A DNA stretch of 64,000 bases from Liolophura sinensis (GCF_032854445.1 NC_088296.1:23445604-23509603); one strand, 5' to 3'. Counted from the stretch's first letter, positions 35,501-45,198 are shown. The notes: generated by a model not told the origin, from the letters alone. Program-made: numbers and translations.

Positions 35501-36415
35501 GTGATAAGAGAGACAAACATCTAAACCAATAAAAGCACCAAGCCTTTAGGTCACTTTTATTTTAAATAAAGTGTTATGCCACTTACAATTTCAACTGGGT
35601 GGTTATATTTCAACTCAGTAAATATATATATAAATTATATAACTTTAAGATTTGTATGTCTTTGTTTGTGAAAGTGTTAAGCCAGAAGTTTTCACCACGT
35701 AAACACTTAACTTTCCACAACTTTTATCAACACTTGTCGAGGACATACATCTGACGTATACCCATAAAACAGATAGGTATATATATATATCATACTCGCC
35801 CACCGTTTTCCCAATGTTCCTATGGATATAAAAGATTACAGCATAGAGAACAAAGCCGGAGCATCGACCGCAGCGTCATACATGCAAATGGTCACATGTA
35901 ACCGGTGAAATACGCCCTCTTGTCATGTTACCTGAGTTGGGATTTTACTCTAACTCTTCACATAAATGCCTAAATACTTCCCATGGAGGAACAATTTAGA
36001 CTTACTTAGATGATTTCTTTTGATATTTATCTTTTATTATCTAATTTCTCCTTCCAATCGTCAGGTGGATTTAATGAATGTGCGAGTGTCACCTTTATCG
36101 ACCCATGAGATTTTTCGGGCCGAAGGGACATCATCTGGCGCATCCAGAAGCAATGGCTGTTCGAGATCCGCCATGTATCGCCATGATAACTACGTGTTAA
36201 ACACGGATGGGAAGTCCCTGATGGAGGATTTTGGCGTGCTTCACAAGAAGATCGTGGACAACAAGGATGACAAGAAAGCTGTCATTCAGGACTGGATACT
36301 CATCTCTTTAATTTTGGACAGATTCTTTCTCCTGGTTTTTGGTTTCCTGGAAATGGGAACACTGGGGTACCTGGCTTCTCATTATTTGCTTTCCCACCAT
36401 GGAAGTCGTCATTAA
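23443..36415 (+). CDS. nAChR alpha-type subunit, gene 1 (7 exons, exon 6 frameshifted)
   Basis: Pentameric ligand-gated cation channel subunit of the Cys-loop family. Exons: 23443-23503, 24236-24384, 25580-25624, 27188-27297, 28936-29474, 31633-31882, 36065-36415; about 501 codons. A signal peptide (MSIAFMALGLFGF...) is followed by the ligand domain with loop A WMPDIAIYN, the Cys-loop (C-x13-C, starting CKLDVYQFPFD), loop B GSW and loop C YECCANPYPD, whose CC pair marks alpha subunits. M1 has a proline, M2 (GEKISLNVTILLGQTVF) has Glu at -1' and 20' for cation selectivity, then come M3, a cytoplasmic loop and M4 (DWILISLILDRFF). Oddities: the loop D Trp is Ser (TEISVRL), M2 11' is Gln, and exon 6 is one base short of keeping frame. 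Splice sites are GT-AG with classic nAChR lengths for exons 3 and 4 (45 and 110 bp). The ligand (acetylcholine or another) cannot be told from sequence. Family confidence is very high; intactness is uncertain. Confidence 0.9.
23925..24210 (+). repeat. Two tRNA-like SINE heads in gene 1 intron 1
   Basis: Two B-box motifs, ggttcaaacccgc (about 23959) and ggttcaaatcccc (about 24177), each follow a tRNA-like A-box region. C-rich low-complexity sequence (23988-24046) lies between them. Probably two related SINE 5' ends rather than functional tRNAs. Confidence 0.5.
24236..24384 (+). CDS. Gene 1 exon 2: N-terminal ligand domain
   Basis: 149 bp between tattccag and gtgaga, phase 1 to phase 0. Encodes the helix and first strands with the family-typical IRPVNNSNENVTV and VVDM segments. 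Confidence 0.93.
25580..25624 (+). CDS. Gene 1 exon 3: loop D exon
   Basis: Exactly 45 bp (DEKQQVLRTEISVRL), the conserved size of nAChR exon 3. The loop D position normally held by Trp is Ser. Confidence 0.95.
25948..26335 (+). repeat. 42-bp tandem array (about 9 copies) inside an element B copy, intron 3
   Basis: The unit contains acgcgtgactatttgccacc and acaatgtcgtcaccgg; one unit is truncated near 26164. The last unit runs into gtctctgctctaaattc, the normal downstream sequence of element B. The unit length is divisible by three, which leaves long artefactual open frames. Confidence 0.93.
26385..26962. repeat. Diverged TGACCTT-rich repeat split by a SINE
   Basis: Degenerate units of about 22-45 bp such as acgccatatatgaccttgg. 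TGACCTT occurs at 26407, 26430, 26764, 26861, 26884, 26905 and 26950, and TGACCTG at 26928. SINE-A (26470-26738) sits in the middle. Confidence 0.7.
26470..26738 (+). mobile_element. SINE-A, full-length reference copy
   Basis: tRNA-derived head with A box (tggctcagtcggttagcg) and a decayed B box (gtgagtccagctc; other copies read gtgagttcaagtccag). Then come the unique body (agcaacctgcggatggtcg, cataatgctggccgccgtcg), the conserved 3' block (ttgagtacggagtaaaaca) and an A/T tail. RNA polymerase III transcription and LINE-assisted mobility are inferred from this structure. Confidence 0.92.
27188..27297 (+). CDS. Gene 1 exon 4: loop A exon
   Basis: 110 bp, the conserved nAChR exon 4 length, ending in phase 2 at aa|gtatgt. 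Encodes KWKDYHVTWDPSEFGN and loop A WMPDIAIYN, with its ligand-site Tyr present. Confidence 0.95.
27490..27691 (-). mobile_element. SINE-A, diverged reverse copy in intron 4
   Basis: Complement of the tRNA-like head (ggcctccgtggccagat) and body (agccagcatgagcgaca, tacgacggcggccagcact). The tail is missing. Confidence 0.75.
28461..28796 (+). mobile_element. SINE-C copy in intron 4
   Basis: tRNA-like head (ccccgataactcagttggtg), body cagtacaatggctcgggcgg and aagtcgtctctgtgaagcag, and 3' block catatgactgaaaagttgtt ending in a cactcgctcgcactc tail. Lies 140 bp upstream of exon 5. Confidence 0.9.
28936..29474 (+). CDS. Gene 1 exon 5: loops B-C, M1 and M2
   Basis: 539 bp from cttctag to gtaaga, phase 2 to phase 1. 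Holds the Cys-loop, GSW (loop B), NGEW, YECCANPYPD (loop C), M1 FPYLLITLLHL and M2. It covers what vertebrate alpha7 splits into several exons. Confidence 0.95.
29600..29745 (+). repeat. SINE-D 3' part with short internal duplication
   Basis: Contains aagacacagtatatgtacac, taatgactcctcgttgtcat and atgactgaaaaaat, the 3' end of SINE-D. Just upstream, agcatgaactcgccct is duplicated in tandem. Confidence 0.65.
29915..30728 (-). repeat. 48-bp tandem array (about 17 copies) inside an element B copy, intron 5
   Basis: The unit reads cagcgacgacagtgtgatag then acgtacagcatagagag then aaaaaccagag on the + strand. It is the complement of the downstream end of element B, whose remaining body follows at 30729-30955. 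48 is divisible by three, so several long open frames here are artefacts. Confidence 0.93.
30729..30955 (-). repeat. Element B body, reverse orientation
   Basis: Complement of the ccggt...catttgccagctatcaca, aacttaca and gcttaagg blocks in reversed order. Continuous with the 48-bp array. Confidence 0.75.
31091..31357 (+). mobile_element. SINE-A copy in intron 5
   Basis: Nearly full length: gcgctagcgcagcgtaatga, a B-box region gtgagttcaagtccagctc, cataatgctgaccactgtcg and aacaccaatcaaatatataa. A second 3' fragment (gtacggcgtaaaacacc) follows at 31418-31490. Confidence 0.9.
31633..31882 (+). CDS. Gene 1 exon 6: M3 and loop start (apparent frameshift)
   Basis: 250 bp from a T-rich acceptor (ttttttag|ga) to aag|gtgggt. 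It enters in phase 1 and encodes M3 (YFGVCIIQVSLSLVANVF) and FRGSRGFPVP, then meets TGA (31845) in that frame. The donor and exon 7 require another frame (RKRDEQRLTVERKALRTSDK at the exon end). The length fits only if one base is missing between about 31760 and 31845. The equivalent gene 2 exon (206 bp) keeps frame. Confidence 0.8.
31950..32110 (-). repeat. Element B fragment, reverse, intron 6
   Basis: Contains aaagcagcgacaacaatatg, aatgatcacaggtaaccag and an acggttcatgtaaat block in the reverse order of element B. Confidence 0.65.
32428..32790 (+). mobile_element. SINE-C, full length, intron 6
   Basis: Head attggtagagcgtccgcttc, then gtagatccaggatcaatcc, cttcctcgcttggcgttcag, cagtacaatggctcgggcgg, tcgtcatatgactgaaaaat and gtacgacgttaaacccc, with a (CACT)n tail. 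Very close to the copy at 47938-48296. Confidence 0.92.
33165..33480 (+). repeat. tRNA-like head plus element B fragment, intron 6
   Basis: 33165-33240 resembles a tRNA gene (tagcgtagttggtagaatg; B box gggtcaaatcccg) but the anticodon stem does not pair well, so it is more likely a SINE head. 33340-33480 is the 3' half of element B (catttcaccgggcac, ccatttgccagatatcac). A T-rich run follows. Confidence 0.55.
33665..33850 (-). repeat. Diverged SINE-A-like element, reverse, intron 6
   Basis: Starts with ttatttattaatttattt (reverse tail). It continues with the complements of the same blocks found around the 27-bp array at 38.3-39.7 kb and at 53808-53975 (caaattactgaagaacttgc and ggtcttcaacgaatg). 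Confidence 0.6.
33911..34248 (+). mobile_element. SINE-D, reference copy, intron 6
   Basis: tRNA-like head (cttaatggttagagggtc), then ggctggcacggtgtcagtat, gggtggggtgtcgtgtctgg, acttcagtggcgacagcacc, actagccctgccacaagaag and a 3' block atatgattgaaaagatg. It shows what an uninterrupted SINE-D looks like. Confidence 0.85.
34249..35829. other. Gene 1 intron 6, unique sequence
   Basis: Mostly AT-rich unique sequence without a recognisable element or exon. A short (TA)n run lies at about 35779-35792. Confidence 0.5.
35830..35975 (-). repeat. Element B fragment, reverse, intron 6
   Basis: Carries ttacagcatagagaacaaag, ggtcacatgtaaccggtg and the ctcttcacataaatgcc block, in the reverse order of element B. 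Ends about 90 bp before exon 7. Confidence 0.7.
36065..36415 (+). CDS. Gene 1 exon 7: cytoplasmic loop end and M4
   Basis: Phase 0 after the pyrimidine-rich acceptor ccaatcgtcag. Encodes HDNYVLNTDGKSLMEDFG, a charged pre-M4 helix and M4 (DWILISLILDRFFLLVFGF), ending at TAA 36413-36415. The YVLNTD and DWIL segments match gene 2 exon 7. Confidence 0.93.
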   Translation: MDLMNVRVSPLSTHEIFRAEGTSSGASRSNGCSRSAMYRHDNYVLNTDGKSLMEDFGVLHKKIVDNKDDKKAVIQDWILISLILDRFFLLVFGFLEMGTLGYLASHYLLSHHGSRH

Positions 36416-36617
36416 AAATTTCGTCACGTAGACAGTCCAGCGGTTTACTTTGCGGTGATCTATTCTGAAGCGCTGTGTGTTCCACCTAGGAAGTTATCAT
36501 TTAAAAATTTATTACGTGGACAGGAACGGTAACTCAGTTGATTAAAAACTGAGGTTTTATTCGTTATCATATGGACAGGGACGGTAATTTCTTTGATTAA
36601 ACAATCAGTTGACAGTA

Positions 36618-37140
36618 CTTGACTGTGAAACGTGGTATACTCCCCATACCACGTCACCATTACATCGTTCGTCTCGTGGACACCGGAGATAACTCGAGTG
36701 ATTTAAAGCATAGACCATCGACTGTGAAAAGTGGTATACTCCCCATACGACGTCACCATTACATCGTTCGTCTCGTAAACACCGAAGATAACTCGGGTGA
36801 TTTAAAGCTGAGACCATCGATTGTGAAAAGTGGTATACTCCCCCATACGACGTCACCATTACATCGTTCGTCTCGTGGACACCGGAGATAACTAGAGTGA
36901 TTTAAAGCTGAGACAATCGACTGTGAAAAGTGGTATACTCCCCATACGACGTCACCATTACATCGTTCGTCTCGTGGACACCGGAGATAACTCAAGTGAT
37001 TTAAAGCATAGACCATCAACTGTGAAACGTGGTATACTCCCCCATACAACGTCACCATTACATCGTTCGTCTCGTGGACTCCGGAGATAACTCGGGTGAT
37101 TTAAAGCTGAGACCATCGAGCGTGAAACGTTGTATTTTCT
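36618..37140. repeat. 99-bp tandem array, about 5 copies, downstream of gene 1
   Basis: gtggtatactcccc recurs at about 36634, 36733, 36832, 36930 and 37030. Each unit holds tacgacgtcaccattacatc and caccggagataactc. It starts 200 bp after the stop codon and may lie in the 3' untranslated region. Confidence 0.92.
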
Positions 37141-37184
37141 TCCTTGCAAGTGATCTTTATAAATCTTACCACGTGGCCAACTCA

Positions 37185-37512
37185 GGTGATTTATACGTAT
37201 ATGATGCCATCGAGATGATGTGTGCTTTACGCAGAACGTAATCGTGTACGTAGATGATGCTACCGAGATGATGTGTGCTTCACGCAGAACGTAATCATGT
37301 ACGTGAATGATGCCATCGAGATGATGTGTGCTTTACGCAGAACGTAATCGTGTACGTAGATGATGCTATCGAGATGATGTGTGCTTTACGCAGAACGTAA
37401 TCGTGTACGTAGATGATGCTATCGAGATGATGTGTGCTTCACGCAGAACGTAATCGTGTACGTAGATGATGCCATCAAGATGATGTGTGCTTCACGCAGA
37501 ACGTAGTCGTGG
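37185..37512. repeat. 53-bp tandem array, about 6 copies
   Basis: Unit gagatgatgtgtgctttacg then cagaacgtaatcgtgtacg then tagatgatgctatc. It directly follows the 99-bp array. Confidence 0.9.
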
Positions 37513-37820
37513 CGCTTACTCAGTTTGTTTGTAATAAGATCATCGCCTGTGAACGTTGTATGCTTCACTGGTCATTTTATACGACCTTAACTGCATTGAG
37601 AAGGGCGCTTTTCACATTTTTAGCCAAGGAGTATTTTTAATCAGAAAGGTTGGTGATTCCACGGGTGGAATAGGTACGCCTTCATATAACACTCGGTTAT
37701 CGGTGAGGAGCGTATTACAGTACCCTGACAATCCACGTGTTCAACTTAGTGGAACTGCGGAGAGGTAAATGTAACATAAGATGGCATTGGATGATAGATA
37801 TAAACGTGATATCGCTAACC

Positions 37821-38147
37821 AAACCACTGAAAGAAACCTACCTAATGAAGACGACAGTGTATACATGTAGAATGCAGTGTTTCGTACATCAACTATCCTG
37901 GCAGCAATCAGGTGCCTTAGTGTTGAGTCTAATTAAATTTAACGAAACATGCCCAACTTTGCATCATTGATAAAAAAAAACCTGATAGCACTCTTTAAGC
38001 CACCGAAAGAGACCAATAAGTACCTAATGTGGACCACAGTCTATAGCATGCGGAGTATTATATCATGTACAGTCCTAGCAGTTACCAGCTGGCGTATAGT
38101 TGAGTCTAATTAAGATTTAACCAAACACCCTCAAATTTGCAATAGCT
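37821..38147. repeat. Two diverged direct repeats, about 179-bp period
   Basis: Blocks starting near 37821 and 38000 share accactgaaagaaacc/accgaaagagacc, gttgagtctaattaa and an aacca/gaaac...tttgca end. They look like an old tandem duplication. Confidence 0.65.
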
Positions 38148-38215
38148 GTGAGAGTCTGCAGTGAGTCAATGTTTTATTTACACCTGGCTGATGTTTACAA
38201 ATATGATGTCAGACA

Positions 38216-38262
38216 TCCGACCTACCGACCGACCGACAGACAAACAGACAGACAGACAACTG
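38216..38262. repeat. (GACC)n/(GACA)n microsatellite
   Basis: Run of tetranucleotides changing from gacc to gaca. Confidence 0.85.
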
Positions 38263-38289
38263 CTTCTTGAACTATGTTGACAATAAACT

Positions 38290-39720
38290 GTCGACGATTT
38301 GTTGAAGACCACTTGTCTTCCACGAATATGGTGTAAACATCTCATGTACATCTGTGGTGTGTACATGTATATCTGTATGTTACATGTGTACATGTATATC
38401 TGTATGTTACATGTGTACATGTATATCTGTATGTTACATGTGTACATGTGTATCTGTATGTCAGATGTGTACATGTATATCTGTATGTCACATGTGTACA
38501 TGTATATCTGTATTTCACATGTGTACATGTATATCTGTATGTCACATGTGTACATGTATATCTGTATGGCACATGTGTACATGTATATCTGCATGTTACA
38601 TGTGTACATGTATATCTGTATGTCACATGTGTACATGTATATCTGTATGTCACATGTGTACATGTATATCTGTATGTCACATGTGCACATGTATATCTGT
38701 ATTTCACATGTGTACATGTATATCTGTATGGCACATGTGTACATGTATATCTGTATTTCACATGTGTACATGTATATCTGAATGTCACATGTGTACATGT
38801 ATATCTGAATGTCACATGTGCACATGTATATCTGTATGTCACATGTGTACATGTATATCTGTATTTCACATGTGCACATGTATATCTGTATGTCACATGT
38901 GTACATGTATATCTGTATGGCACATGTGTACATGTATATCTGAATGTCACATGTGCACATGTATATCTGTATGTCACATGTGCACATGTATATCTGTATG
39001 TCACATGTGTACATGTATATCTGTATGTCACATGTGTACATGTATATCTGTATGTTACATGTGTACATGTATATCTGTATGTTACATGTGTACATGTATA
39101 TCTGTATGTTACATGTGTACATGTATATCTGTATGTCACATGTGTACATGTATATCTGTATGTCACATGTGTACATGTATATCTGTATGTCACATGTGTA
39201 CATGTATATCTGTATTTCACATGTGTACATGTATATCTGTATGGCACATGTGTACATGTATATCTGAATGTCACATGTGCACATGTATATCTGTATGTCA
39301 CATGTGTACATGTATATCTGTATTTCACATGTGTACATGTATATCTGTATGTCACATGTGTACATGTATATCTGTATGGCACATGTGTACATGTATATCT
39401 GAATGTCACATGTGCACATGTATATCTGTATGTCACATGTGTACATGTATATCTGTATGTCACATGTGCACATGTATATCTGTATGTCACATGTGTACAT
39501 GTATATCTGTATGTCACATGTGTACATGTATATCTGTATGTCACATGTGGGGAAGTTCGTTAGTAACTTGTCAATGGTCAGTGATTTATCCCGGGCACTC
39601 CTATTTTCTTCACCTATTATGCAGACAGCATTCATGTGGGTTATAAAGCTGAAAACGCCATTCTTGAGTATGGTGTTCTACAACGATCAAATAAATAACA
39701 ACGATTAAATAAATAATAAA
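38290..39720 (+). repeat. Diverged SINE-A-like element carrying a minisatellite
   Basis: The left flank (ttgaagaccacttgtcttcc, acgaatatggtgt) and right flank (gggaagttcgttagtaactt, gatttatcccgggcactcc, cttgagtatggtgttctaca, then A/T tail) together match the uninterrupted element at 53808-53975. The 27-bp array lies between them. Confidence 0.7.
38357..39549. repeat. 27-bp minisatellite, about 44 copies
   Basis: Unit acatgtgtacatgtatatct then gtatgtc. Monomer variants (tatgtc, tatttc, tatggc, aatgtc, tatgtt; gtgtac or gtgcac) recur in the same order in at least two blocks. Because 27 is divisible by three and the unit lacks stops in most frames, five of six frames stay open across the array. 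These are artefacts, not genes. Confidence 0.96.
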
Positions 39721-40149
39721 GTTACCTGTGGACGATTAATACTTACCGTTTTCACTCAGGAAATGTCAAGGAGGCTAAAAACAAAAACTTCTGCACCATA
39801 AGTAGTCACACGAAACTTGATCTGAGTTACTCATGACTCAGGATCTGAGGTGACTTAACCTAGTCCGAAGTTTGCACGAGTATCTTCGAAGTGAAAGACC
39901 TCCTAAGTCCATTCTAACAAGTCGTCTTCCCATACTGCATATCATGCACTCTCGTGTTAGTGTTAAAATGAGACCATACTGCCTTTTGATGTTCATAACT
40001 GAAGGCAAATATTCTTACCTGGACTCCATTGATTTGTTTGGAGAAGAAAGTAAATACCAAGCTTTTCATACTTGCGCCTGTTTATATTATTATTTGCCTG
40101 GCAGGTGTTTGCTTGTCTGGTGAACAGTGGTGAATATCTGCCTCTTCGA

Positions 40150-40590
40150 TTGTCCCTAGCTGCATCCCCTATTGGCACTAGATGCATCCCCTATTGGCAC
40201 TAGATGCATCCGCTGAGCAACAGCTGCCCCGGACGAGAACTAGCCGTATTTCCGATGTGCACCACCTGCATCAACCACGGGCATAGCTGCATTTCTGACA
40301 GGCACTAACTGTATCACCTGCAGGCCCTAAACTGTATCGCTGAAAGGCACTAGCTGCATCTTCGATGGGCGCTAGCTGTAATCTTCGATGGGCACTAAAT
40401 GCATCACCGACAGACATTACTTGCAAGACGTCTCCAACAACATCAAATTGTATCGCCGACAGGCGTCACCAACAGGCACTAACTATATCCCCTGACGGCA
40501 TTGCTAAGTTGCCGATGGGCACTTATTGTATCCCCAGATGGGCACTAGTAGTATCCTCAACGGGTACTACCTGCACCTTCAATAAGCCCT
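40150..40590. repeat. Diverged tandem repeat, about 25-bp unit
   Basis: Units such as ggcactagctgcatcttcga repeat with much variation. The first two (cccctattggcactagatgc) are exact. Confidence 0.8.
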
Positions 40591-40997
40591 TTTACATTAC
40601 TTTATCCTTTTTAGTCTACAAGTGCCTCGTGTCCAGTACATTTATCCAATATATTTATTTATCTACTTATTTGTTTGTTAACTTTGTGACTTTTATAAGC
40701 ATGGAAACATCTGTTTACCTTTAATCACATGTGACTAAGTACTAAGGCGAGCTAAATTCGTAACCATGACTTCATTAGCCGAGCCCCTTGTGTTTGAATG
40801 AGAATTGTTAAATACCACTGCATGTAGGTGTACCACTGGCCCAACTGGCCCAACTGGCCCAGCCGGGTTGGGTCATACCAAAGGCCTTAATAATGGTACT
40901 TGTTGCCACCTCTATGGCGTTCAAGTATAAATACAACTGGAAAATGTGTACGGAGCCACCCAGTAATATATTTATATACAACCGGAGTGGATACATG
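40591..40997. other. Non-coding spacer
   Basis: Contains a short 10-bp tandem (ggcccaactg, about 40836-40862). Otherwise nothing recognised. Confidence 0.5.
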
Positions 40998-41165
40998 CTA
41001 CACAGAGCATGTGAGGTCGCACTGAAGTGAAGCCGAGAGCTGTTCGGTGAAAACTACAAAGAGCATATGTGATCGCATTGAAGTGAAGCTGGGAGCTTTT
41101 CGGTGAAAACTACAAAGAGCGTATACGATCGCACTGAAGTGAGGCCGAGAGCTGTTCACAGCTGT
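40998..41165. repeat. 59-60-bp tandem repeat, about 3 copies
   Basis: Units contain cgcactgaagtgaagccgag and ggtgaaaactacaaagagc. Confidence 0.88.
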
Positions 41166-41176
41166 TTACATCGGTC

Positions 41177-41268
41177 TCTTCGATCCCTCCAACCCGGGCT
41201 CTTCGATCCTTCCAACCCGGGTTCTTCGATCCCTCCACCCCGGGCTCTTCGATCCCTCCACCCAGAGC
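41177..41268. repeat. 23-bp tandem repeat, 4 copies
   Basis: ggctcttcgatccctccaac type units. A lone fifth unit lies 300 bp away at about 41576-41600. Confidence 0.88.
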
Positions 41269-43239
41269 CTAACGACAATCAGGCTGCTTAAAATTACTTT
41301 CATTGCTTTTTTTCCTGCAGTGCGAAAGACATCTAATATAACATCTAATCGATGTGCTGCGACGTTTTTTTCTTCCTAAGTGTATCAAACTTTGTTCAAC
41401 AACAAATCGGAAGATTCAGTCACATGAAGTCATTTGCAAGCAGAAAAATGGAATTATTGACTTATATGCATGTGAATTTTATGTGTGTGAAAAGTCTGGC
41501 TGTCGCTGTTTCCACTGTGATTCTAAATCGATATGTTTGTTATAAGCATGTAGTGAAGGTCGGTGGTTTACACTGGGCTCTTCGATCCCTCCACCAGATC
41601 GACGTCAGATAAGTTAAAAACATCGTGAATATGGTTTTAAATACCCACCACAACCAATGGAATTTAGGGATTTAAGGCAACTATATAGGCTGAAACATTA
41701 GCATTTTGAAACAGTCAGATTTGTATGGATTGTAGAGGAAGAGGACACGCAATAAATAATTAAACAAAGACGAAGTATTAAATGATGTCTAAAGTGTCTT
41801 TTAACTTGAAAATACGCCTGGTTTGAAAATACCTGTGTCCAATTTAGTTTGAATGTTCATCCAGAATAAAAAGAGTAGCTGTAGGAAGATTGGCTTTATA
41901 CGGGGAATTTCCTTTGTCCGCATGAGTCACTTAGTTAATATGAGCCTCACAATATATCTATCTCTTCCGTGTCTGAGTTAAGAAGTCATTTTTAATTTCC
42001 ATCTCTTGGCATATTTATACGTCTGCATAAGTTTAGATACAGCCTGGGGATAAAAGATATTTTTAGAGATTGATATCAAATCCAGGGAAAGTGATAAATG
42101 CAGATTGTACCTCTATATTAAGGCACGGCATGAATAACGGGGCATTCCATGGGCCTTGAAATAAATAGAGCTTGAGCAAATATACATACATCCAAGAAAT
42201 GGCGTTTTGAGATTAACAGAGCACTTCATTCTTCATCATTACAGCAGACGGGATAACCTAATTAATCTAATTAATCACGTCTTAATTAAAGTGAGAACAT
42301 TCGCCAACAATGTATTCACATGATACCTAGTTGTAGCCTGACCTTTCCACATACGGTTGGAGAGGAGGCCGGCATGAGCTGGGCTTTAATTCACAGCAAC
42401 CGGGTTGGTAAGACGCTCCTGTGTCATGCCGTGTTGGCGTGCTAACCACCTCGACCACGATGGGCCCTACCTTTTTTCAAAGAACGTTCTCAAATAAGGG
42501 CCAGTAGAGAGGATTTCAGGCAGCTTGTAAGAGAAATAGGATGTGTCCACGACCATACTATCCTGTCCTATGCATCACGTGTTCCTCACCAATGTTCAGT
42601 AAGATATAAAAACCGGAAAGGTGTGTGGCACCTGCTCAGTTTTCTGCTTGTGTGGCAATTTTCATGTACACTGTAATAGCTGCAAGCGTTTCAAGATGTG
42701 TTTATTGTTAAATACATGTGTTTAATTCATAAATACATTGATTTATTTTATAAATACAAGAAGATTTTTTATGGATAGTTACATTTAGTGTATAAATCCA
42801 ATCATTTATGTAGTAAACTGGATGCGTTTACGGTGTGAAACGGAATGATTTAAAGTTTTCTGTACAAATACCACAGTCCCTGGCTGTACGGTACAGTGCA
42901 CTCACGAACCTTGCAATACTGCACAACAGTCGCATGTCACCACATAACTCAGTGCAGCTGATGCGCAGTTTCACAAGATTAAGCAACGCTTTGCAGGGCT
43001 GTTCAATACATGATCCTGGCGGGCCATCACCTGGCCAGGGTTCCACGGCCGACAAGATAGACAGACGGCCCAGCTTTTGAAAGTTTGTTTATGTGGTACA
43101 AATTAACATAATATTTTTAAATGCAGTTTACAGACTAAAATAGCATAAATATTGCGTTTAGGTAACATATTGTGTAAACACAAAGGCTCTGGTGATTTTT
43201 CGTTATGTAAAAACTTAAAACTGCACACAGACAACAATT
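41269..43239. other. Intergenic DNA with one SINE fragment
   Basis: Mostly AT-rich. Open frames such as 41352-41612 and 42835-43080 show no motif. 42353-42468 is a reverse SINE-A head fragment (complement of the ctcatgccggcctcctc and gttagcacgcc blocks). Confidence 0.5.
42353..42468 (-). mobile_element. SINE-A head fragment
   Basis: Complement of the tRNA-like 5' end through the agctcatgccggcctcc block. Lacks the 3' half. Confidence 0.75.
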
Positions 43240-44010
43240 AGATATATAACCCAGACACGAATACGGATGAACAGACGCACTAAATTACTTTACCGTAATT
43301 TGCTGGGCCTAATGGCAGCGGGCATATAAAAATGGACAAATGTGAGACATAGCACATCACATCTGTACCTATGCATCAACCAAAAATCAAATCTGCAAAA
43401 CAATTGGAGTTGTAGCCCGGATACGAATTTCACGTCGATGTATACTACAGATATCAGAAAAATAGACACCCATGATAGACAATTGGAGTCGTAGGCTGGA
43501 CACGAAGTTCATACCAAACTATATAAAACATGTCAGGAAAATGACAATCTGTATACCACGGAAATGGACAAATGTGAGTCGCAAAACATCATCACATCAG
43601 TATCTATGTATCCGCCAGAAATTAAAGATAGGACACAACTGGAGATATAGCCAGGACACGAAGTCATATCTATTTATGTAGCATAGGTAGGGATGATAGC
43701 AAGCTGGCTACCATGGTAACGGTGAAAATCCGACACACCCGTACCTCTGTATCTAAGTGTTCACCGAGAATAAAAATTGAATATGGAAAAACAAGTGGAG
43801 CTATAGCCTGGACACAAAGTTTATGCATAACTATATAGCACAGATGTCACTGAAACAACAGTTTGGTTCCTATGACCACCGCAGAAATGGACAAATTGAG
43901 TCATTACACATTGTGTATCTATGCAATCACCGTAAATTAAAACTGTGCATGGAAAACAACTAGAGGTACGGACGCGAATACGAAGGGACGGACGGATTGA
44001 CGGAGAGACC
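43240..44010. repeat. Diverged tandem repeat, about 160-bp unit, about 5 copies
   Basis: Shared blocks recur near 43252, 43418, 43497, 43654, 43809 and 43970: (g)gacacgaagtt, atggacaaatgtgagtc, catctgtacctatgcatc and aaaacaactggagctatag. Ends in a ggacggacgg run. Confidence 0.8.
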
Positions 44011-45134
44011 ATAGTACGTTCAGCCTACTGACGAGGAACGTTTAAAAGGTAGTAGTAGATTACACATGTCTAGCCACACTTGGTGACGTCTGCATATATG
44101 CTTGTTTTGTTAACCCTTACCTACATAGCCTCTTTAGAATTCAGATATATACTGAAAAAGGATCCGCCTATAGTTTGACTGATGTTTGGTAGCAAAATCT
44201 GCCTGTCTCAGAAATGGATTTCTGAGGGACGTTATAGAAAATAGGCTTTATAAAGTTGAAAGTTCTTTTTTTTTACTGTTTACGTCAATACATAGCTGAT
44301 TGATATGCTCAGATGCCCTTGGGGTAAGCATCGCGTAAACAACATGTATTCAGGATCACTGCCTTCCTCGAAAAGACCTTCACCTTCCACTGAAGAAGTA
44401 CACACGCGACATACTGTGTTAAATGGAGCGGAAATCGGGGCTTTGAAAATTCCGTGGGGATTCCCCCTAAAATTATCATTTGAATACATTATTACTTCAG
44501 GCTAATATTCAGTGTGTCAATGAGGTACCTTGGCTGTCTCAGTTGTAAATATTTGAAAGCACTGGAGCTTGACGACGCCCACTCGTACATTTCTGTAATC
44601 GCACTCTCTAGCCTTCAGGACTTTCCGGAGTACGCTAGAGTCGTCTTTCACTAAAGCAGTAAACAATTTATAGGCATAGAAATATGGTTGAGAGGATGTT
44701 TCCGAGTATTTTTCCTAACATGCTTTTTACTTGAGGTAAAGATCTCGTACATTTCCAGGTGAAGGGTGTTTGGAAAATTTGTCATTGACAGTGAGACCTT
44801 GACATATGCTGTCATAGATTGCGTGGACCATTTTGCCAGCCGCCGTTTAATGAAATTTGACTTCTTCCGTGACCTTAAGAATGCCTTTTTCTTTGAAGTT
44901 GCCAGAACTATAGAGGCATTCGCCAGGATATGCTGAGGTTAGACTTGAGATACCGCAATTAGCAAGGTAGTAATTTTCACAGCATTAACAGAACCAAGAG
45001 CCCATTGCACAGTAGCTCATACATAGTTAACAAGGTTATAAGGTTTCTGACCGTATATATCGTCTTAACTTTAAACTAATGGACTTCAGCTTTACTGGGG
45101 GCATTCACAGATTCCTTTCCTACGACACATCACT
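44011..45134. other. Upstream region of nAChR gene 2
   Basis: No recognised repeat or exon. A weak TATA-like string (gtatatatcg, about 45053-45062) lies some 75 bp before the start codon. Calling it a promoter would be a guess. Confidence 0.35.
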
Positions 45135-45198
45135 ATGGCGCGCTGCCTCACCACGACTGCTGTTTTCTACGCCATGATTCTGTCACTATGGACACCAG
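45135..45198 (+). CDS. Gene 2 exon 1: signal peptide
   Basis: ATGG start context; encodes MARCLTTTAVFYAMILSLW and ends in phase 1 at cag|gtgagt, a strong donor. Assignment rests on the leader, the matching phase and position; exon 2 is 6.7 kb away. Confidence 0.75.

Noticed and set aside
38178-39646. Very long open frames (up to 485 codons) on both strands encoding 9-residue repeats
   Set aside because: They are produced by the 27-bp minisatellite: a unit length divisible by three leaves five frames open at once. No signal, domain or start context supports a protein.
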